Shown: piece by piece, positions 6,267 through 9,930 of the stretch
How positions within the stretch are numbered: position 1 is the stretch's first letter
Layout of the letters: every line of letters begins with the position of its first letter
Origin: Actinomycetota bacterium
GTDB taxonomy: Bacteria > Actinomycetota > Thermoleophilia > Miltoncostaeales > Miltoncostaeaceae
DNA length: 9,930 nt
Reading direction: 5' to 3'
Assembly: GCA_005788075.1 (NCBI GenBank)
Contig: SXZC01000095.1
Coordinates: 1-9,930, forward strand
The notes under the pieces: model-generated
The model's database searches: none
What the model saw: only the letters and a program-made list of their open reading frames with translations
Told to the model about the DNA's origin: nothing
Made by a program: the position numbers and the translations under genes

Positions 6267-8261
6267 CTACTCGGGCACGCGGCCGTCAGCCCCCGCCGCC
6301 GCGGGCACCACGGCCTCCCGCGGCCGACGCGACGGCCATACGGCGATGATCGATCCGAGCACCATCACGAGCCCGCCGATCCAGATCCACATCATCATCG
6401 GGTTGATGAACACGCTGATGCGCGCGAGCCCGTCGGGCGTGAGGCCCACGAGCACCACGTACACGTCGCGGAACGGCGAGGTGTCGACGGCGACCTCGCT
6501 CGAGCGCTGCATCTGGGCCGTGAAGACGTCCACTCCCGGGTTGAGGGTGGCGAACCGGTTGCCGCCCTCCGACACCCCGAGCGCCACGCCCACGCTCATC
6601 TTGTGGTCATCGCGGGTGCGCGTGCCGCCGTCGTTGGTGAACTGGTAGCCGGCCACCTCGCCGGTCTGGCCCGTGCGCAGCGCCAGGTCGCCCTGGGTGG
6701 AGAACGCCCCCTGGCATGCGATGGCCACGATGATGGACACCACGCCGAGGTGCACGATGTATCCGCCGTAGCGACGGCGGTTTCGGCTGAACAGCTGTCC
6801 CACGGCGCCGGGCCATGAGATGCCGCCCAGCTGGTGGCGCACCTTGATGCCCCGCCAGTACTCGCCGAGGATGCACGCGACGGTGAAGGCACCCAGCACG
6901 ATGGCCAGGGCCGCCCACCAGTGGGCCCCCTCCTGCGCGAAGTAGATGGCGGGGATCACCGCGATGACCGCCACCACGAGCGGCCAGAGGAACCTGCGCC
7001 GCAATTCGCGTGGCGACGCCTTGCGCCACGGGATGAGCGGCCCGACCCCCGTGAAGAACAGCAACGCGAGGCCGATGGGTGCGGCCACCTGGTTGAAGAA
7101 GCCCTGGCCGACGGTGATCTTCTCCCCCTGCACGGCCTCGGTGAGCACCGGGAACATCGTGCCCCAGAACACGGCGAAGGCCAGCCCCACGAGCAGCAGG
7201 TTGTTGTAGAGGAAGATCGCCTCGCGACTGATGTAGCTCTCGAGCGAGTTCTCGCTGCGCAGCAGGGAGAGGCGGCTGATGAGCAGCACGAACGACCCGG
7301 CGAGCACCACGATGATGAGCGCGAGGAAGTACGGCCCAAGGGTGCTCTCGCCGAAGGCATGGACCGACGAGAGGATCCCCGAGCGCGTGAGGAACGTGCC
7401 GAAGAGCGCCAGGGTGAACGTGAGGATCACCAGCACCATGTTCCAGATGCGCAGCATTCCGCGGCGTTCCTGCACCATCACCGAGTGCAGGAAGGCGGTG
7501 GCCACGAGCCAGGGCATGAGCGCCGCGTTCTCCACGGGGTCCCAGGCCCAGTAGCCGCCCCAGCCGAGCTCCTCGTACGCCCACCGCGATCCCAGGATGA
7601 TCCCGATGGTCAGGAACATCCACGAGAGGATCGTCCAGCGGCGGATCGAGGTGATCCACGTGGAGTCGAGCCTGCGGGTCACGAGGGCCGCGATGGCGAA
7701 GGCGAACGGGATCGACAGCCCCACGTACCCGATGTAGAGGAGCGGCGGGTGGCTCTCCATGTAGGGGTTCTGGAGCAGGGGGTTGAGGCCGCGCCCATCC
7801 GCCGGCACCGGCGAGATGGTGGCGAAGGGGCTGGTGATGAACGACAGCACGCTGGTGAAGAACACCGCGATGCCCATGAGCACCGCCACCACCACCGGCA
7901 TCAGCTCGCGGTTGCGCTTGCGGTTGGTGAGCACCACGAGCACGGCGGCGATGGACAGGAACCACATCCAGAGCAGCAGCGACCCCGCCTGGCTGCCCCA
8001 GAGGGCCGTGATCTTGTAGCGCCACCCGAGCGTGATGTTGGAGTAGCCGGCGACATCCGCCACGTCGAAGCGGTTGGAGAGCAGGAGGATCCACATCACC
8101 ACCACGGCCGTCGTGGTGGTGGCGAACACGGCCCACACGCCGCGCTCGGCCGATGCGAGGAACTCGCGGCGCCCCTTGCGCCGCGACCACAGTGCTGCCC
8201 CCACGGCATAGAGGGCGGCCGCGAACGCCAGCAGGAGCGCTGCGCGACCGACGAGCGTCAC
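6267..8261 (-). CDS. ccmF: Cytochrome c haem lyase subunit CcmF
   Basis: CcmF is the large integral membrane part of the system I haem lyase. It takes haem from CcmE and attaches it covalently to apocytochrome c outside the membrane. The protein is 664 residues from the GTG at 8261-8259, the usual family length. The haem-handling WWD domain is clear at about 227-251 (WAYEELGWGGYWAWDPVENA). The four histidines known to matter in the family are present: H171 in HPPLLYIGYVG, H259 in AFLHS, H301 in SSVHAF and H504 in YIVHLGVV. Many hydrophobic segments run through its length, with a soluble segment near the C-terminus. The GTG overlaps the ccmE stop (GTGA), so translation is coupled. An upstream start at 8342 would overlap ccmE by 85 bases and is unlikely. 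No frameshift or missing motif is seen. Confidence 0.96.
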   Translation of the reverse strand: MTLVGRAALLLAFAAALYAVGAALWSRRKGRREFLASAERGVWAVFATTTTAVVVMWILLLSNRFDVADVAGYSNITLGWRYKITALWGSQAGSLLLWMWFLSIAAVLVVLTNRKRNRELMPVVVAVLMGIAVFFTSVLSFITSPFATISPVPADGRGLNPLLQNPYMESHPPLLYIGYVGLSIPFAFAIAALVTRRLDSTWITSIRRWTILSWMFLTIGIILGSRWAYEELGWGGYWAWDPVENAALMPWLVATAFLHSVMVQERRGMLRIWNMVLVILTFTLALFGTFLTRSGILSSVHAFGESTLGPYFLALIIVVLAGSFVLLISRLSLLRSENSLESYISREAIFLYNNLLLVGLAFAVFWGTMFPVLTEAVQGEKITVGQGFFNQVAAPIGLALLFFTGVGPLIPWRKASPRELRRRFLWPLVVAVIAVIPAIYFAQEGAHWWAALAIVLGAFTVACILGEYWRGIKVRHQLGGISWPGAVGQLFSRNRRRYGGYIVHLGVVSIIVAIACQGAFSTQGDLALRTGQTGEVAGYQFTNDGGTRTRDDHKMSVGVALGVSEGGNRFATLNPGVDVFTAQMQRSSEVAVDTSPFRDVYVVLVGLTPDGLARISVFINPMMMWIWIGGLVMVLGSIIAVWPSRRPREAVVPAAAGADGRVPE

Positions 8262-8716
8262 GTGCCCGAGGACCCCTTGGGGATGTCGTCGGGCATCGTC
8301 TTGCCCTTGTCCGCCTGCTCCTGCATGAACTTCGAGGGACACAGGGTGATGAGCGTGCCGCGGTCGGCCTGGAACACGCCGTTCTCCATGCGGCCGGTCA
8401 CGACGATCTCACGGTCGTCCTTGAAGGCGTCGGGCACGCTGCCCCGGTACACCACGGGCACGGTCACCGACGGGCGCTCCTTGTCGCGCACCACGAAGCG
8501 CAGGCCCTCGGCCGTCTGCGCGCGCTCGGCGGCGTCGGCGGGGCTCCCCGGCGCCACCTTGCCATTGAGCCGGTAGGTCGTGCCGTCGCTGGTCTTCACC
8601 AGGCCGGCGGGGCTGGTGTAGGTCTCGAGGCTGCCGCCGATGCTCGTCCAGATGAGCCAGGCGCCGAGGGCGACGGCGAGCGTGAGCGCGATTGCGAACC
8701 GGGAACGTGACTTCAC
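8258..8716 (-). CDS. ccmE: Cytochrome c haem chaperone CcmE, CxxxF variant
   Basis: CcmE holds haem at the outer face of the membrane and passes it to CcmF. The protein is 152 residues from the GTG at 8716-8714 (MKSRSRFAIAL...), the usual length. It has one N-terminal signal-anchor helix (about residues 4-23), a beta-barrel (OB-fold) core with YRLNGKV, VVYRGSVPDAF and VVTGRMENGVFQA, and a flexible tail. Classical CcmE binds haem covalently through His in a HxxxY motif. Here the matching site reads LCPSKFM (C126 to F130). This resembles the CxxxY form described from archaea and Desulfovibrio, but with Phe in place of Tyr. A longer start at GTG 8734 is possible. The shorter one fits family N-termini, although its GGGAG lies only 2 bases from the GTG. 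The stop overlaps the ccmF start, so ccmE leads the cluster. Confidence 0.93.
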   Translation of the reverse strand: MKSRSRFAIALTLAVALGAWLIWTSIGGSLETYTSPAGLVKTSDGTTYRLNGKVAPGSPADAAERAQTAEGLRFVVRDKERPSVTVPVVYRGSVPDAFKDDREIVVTGRMENGVFQADRGTLITLCPSKFMQEQADKGKTMPDDIPKGSSGT

Positions 8717-8756
8717 GGCTCCCGACGGTAGCACCGGATGGCGGGCCGACTGCCCC

Positions 8757-8797
8757 TATCATCACGGGTCCACCGGCCCCTGAGGCCACCGGAGGAG
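8757..8797 (+). promoter_or_regulatory. Candidate -10 box and strong ribosome site for msrB
   Basis: TATCAT (8757-8762) fits the TANNNT -10 pattern and would give a leader of about 30 bases. No good -35 hexamer is visible at the right distance. GGAGGAG (8791-8797), just before the ATG at 8801, is the strongest Shine-Dalgarno sequence in the window and fixes the msrB start. The opposite strand of the same 84-base gap must hold the ccm promoter. GATAGG (8760-8755) is a weak candidate -10 box for it. Confidence 0.4.
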
Positions 8798-8800
8798 AAC

Positions 8801-9217
8801 ATGGGACGCACGACAGGACCTGACGACGACAAGTATCGCGAGAAGCTCACGGACATGCAGTACCACGTGACGCGCGAGGCGGGCACGGAGCCGGCGTTCA
8901 CCGGCGTGTACTGGGACCATCACGACGATGGCATCTACCGGTGCATCTGCTGCGAGGCGCCGTTGTTCGACTCCTCCCACAAGTTCGACTCCGGCACGGG
9001 CTGGCCGAGCTACGTCACCCCCATCCGCCCCGACGCCATCACCGAGGTGGAGGACCGATCCTTCGGCATGCGGCGCATCGAGGTGCGCTGCGCGGCGTGC
9101 GATGCCCATCTGGGCCACGGGTTCCCCGACGGTCCGGGCCCCTCGGGCCTGCGCTACTGCATCAACTCCGCCTCGCTCGACTTCGACGGCCGCGAGCATC
9201 CGGATGCCGGGGGATGA
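8801..9217 (+). CDS. msrB: Peptide-methionine (R)-S-oxide reductase MsrB
   Basis: The enzyme reduces the R-form of methionine sulfoxide in proteins back to methionine, repairing oxidative damage. The protein is 138 residues, as usual for a stand-alone MsrB. Zinc-binding cysteine pairs are at C48/C51 (RCICC) and C97/C100 (CAAC). The substrate-site motif GTGWPSY is at 65-71. The catalytic cysteine is C120 in RYCINSAS, followed by the usual short tail. There is an extra Cys at position 50. I see no clear resolving Cys in the position before the GWPS motif, so recycling may use thioredoxin directly or C50; this is inference. No signal peptide is present, so it is cytoplasmic. The start is set by GGAGGAG just upstream. 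The stop overlaps the start of the next gene (ATGA). It diverges from ccmE. Confidence 0.95.
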   Translation: MGRTTGPDDDKYREKLTDMQYHVTREAGTEPAFTGVYWDHHDDGIYRCICCEAPLFDSSHKFDSGTGWPSYVTPIRPDAITEVEDRSFGMRRIEVRCAACDAHLGHGFPDGPGPSGLRYCINSASLDFDGREHPDAGG

Positions 9218-9543
9218 GCCCCGGGGATGACCCCGCCGCCCGCTGGGCGGTGCGCCTCGCCCGCGCGCGGCGGGCAGAGCGCCTGCTCATCCGGCTGGGA
9301 TGGCTCGTCATCGCCGTGAGCGCCATTGGCATCGTGGCCGAGATCGTGGCGATCGCATCTGGCTACGACGACGTCGCCGACGGCTTCGTGGTGCTGGCCG
9401 GGCTCGTGCTGGGCGGCATCCTCACCGGCGCGGTGGCGTTCGGCTCGGGCGTGAACGTCGGCATCAACGCCGAGCGCCTCGAGCGCGAGATCGCGCGCGA
9501 CGTCACCCCCTCGGGCGGTGCCGACCCGGGCTCCCGGCCCTAG
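9214..9543 (+). CDS. Small two-helix membrane protein, unknown function
   Basis: I do not recognise this family. It is 109 residues. A basic N-terminus (residues 9-27, rich in Arg) is followed by two hydrophobic helices: about 27-49 (LGWLVIAVSAIGIVAEIVAI) and about 57-80 (GFVVLAGLVLGGILTGAVAF). A short acidic loop (GYDDVAD) separates them. The tail is charged, then Gly/Pro-rich. Both ends are probably cytoplasmic, judged from the basic N-terminus. The ATG overlaps the msrB stop by 4 bases, so it is translationally coupled to msrB. Its stop TAG shares the palindrome CTAG with the stop of the convergent gene on the other strand. Confidence 0.65.
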   Translation: MSPGDDPAARWAVRLARARRAERLLIRLGWLVIAVSAIGIVAEIVAIASGYDDVADGFVVLAGLVLGGILTGAVAFGSGVNVGINAERLEREIARDVTPSGGADPGSRP

Positions 9544-9930
9544 AGGCTGAGCCGGGGCTCCGGCGTGGTGGGCAGCGCCGCGTTGTACGGGCGACTGATC
9601 ACCATCTGCAGGTCGCCGAGCGCCCGCGTGCGGAAGCCCGCCTCGCAGAACCCCAGGTAGAACTCCCACGTGCGGATGAACTCGTCCGTGAAGCCCAGCT
9701 CGCGCACGCGGTCGGCGTTGGCCATGAACCGCTCGCGCCACAGGCGCAGGGTGTCGGCGTAGTGGATGCCGATGTTCTCGATGCCCTCCACCTGCAGCTC
9801 CGATGAGGTGCGCATGGCCTCCACCATCGACGCCAGCGGTGGGCAGAACGCGCCGGGGAAGATGTACTCGCGGATCCAGTCCGTGCCGCGCCGGTAGCGC
9901 TCCAGGCGCTGGTCGGGCACCGTGATGGCC
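9540..9930 (-). CDS. Cyclopropane-fatty-acyl-phospholipid synthase family protein, C-terminal part (cut by window edge)
   Basis: These enzymes are SAM-dependent methyltransferases that add a methylene group across double bonds of membrane phospholipid acyl chains; some relatives add other methyl groups. Only the last 129 residues are present; the SAM-binding domain lies beyond the right edge. Visible family features are ITVPDQRLERYRRGTDWI, then YIFPGAFCPP, then IGIHYADTLRLW, and finally FYLGFCEAGFRTR followed by LQMVISRP. These follow the usual order of the C-terminal half. The reading frame is open to position 9929, so no start can be given. It ends tail-to-tail with the small membrane protein gene with no spacer for a bidirectional terminator. 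The exact reaction (cyclopropane synthesis or another methyl transfer) cannot be settled from this fragment. Confidence 0.9.
   Translation of the reverse strand, partial: AITVPDQRLERYRRGTDWIREYIFPGAFCPPLASMVEAMRTSSELQVEGIENIGIHYADTLRLWRERFMANADRVRELGFTDEFIRTWEFYLGFCEAGFRTRALGDLQMVISRPYNAALPTTPEPRLSL

Noticed and set aside
8262..8342. Longer ccmF start at 8342
   Set aside because: It would overlap ccmE by 85 bases and adds a hydrophilic leader before the first membrane helix. The GTG overlapping the ccmE stop is a better start.
6834..8576. A 580-codon open frame on the plus strand opposite ccmF and ccmE
   Set aside because: The minus strand clearly encodes CcmF and CcmE. The plus-strand product is a His/Glu/Arg-rich sequence without domains, as expected from an opposite-strand frame of a GC-rich gene.

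Overview
The window comes from a very GC-rich bacterial chromosome with short intergenic gaps, GTG/TTG starts and stop-start overlaps. A DnaE with an intact PHP domain, two secreted M23 peptidases and a system I (Ccm) cytochrome c pathway whose CcmE carries a CPSK-type motif suggest an actinobacterial lineage outside the classical high-GC actinomycetes, for example Thermoleophilia/Solirubrobacterales. This placement is inference. Classical actinobacteria mostly use the CcsBA pathway instead of Ccm.

Layout. From the left edge, all on the minus strand: the 5' part of dnaE (1-1072, cut by the window), argG (1133-2395), a coiled-coil M23 peptidase (2502-3704) and a second M23 peptidase with a peptidoglycan-binding domain (3773-4756). 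A 224-nt regulatory region (4757-4980) follows, with a good promoter for the peptidase pair and several nested palindromes. Then comes a tightly coupled minus-strand block read from right to left: ccmE (8716-8258), ccmF (8261-6267), a short CcmI-like membrane protein (6254-5967) and a lipoprotein with a C-terminal membrane anchor (5970-4981). msrB (8801-9217) diverges from ccmE on the plus strand and overlaps a small two-helix membrane protein gene (9214-9543). That gene ends tail-to-tail, inside a shared CTAG, with the 3' part of a cyclopropane-fatty-acid synthase family gene (9540-9930, cut by the window).

How they work together. The central block is a cytochrome c maturation module: CcmE carries haem and CcmF attaches it to apocytochrome. 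CcmE has Cys where the classical haem-binding His stands, and Phe where the related CxxxY variant has Tyr. No CcmG or CcmH is present in the window. The two lytic-type peptidases form a probable cell-wall remodelling operon. MsrB repairs oxidised methionine next to this redox block. dnaE, argG and the cyclopropane synthase are ordinary housekeeping or lipid genes. I saw no rRNA, tRNA, CRISPR array, insertion sequence or prophage gene.
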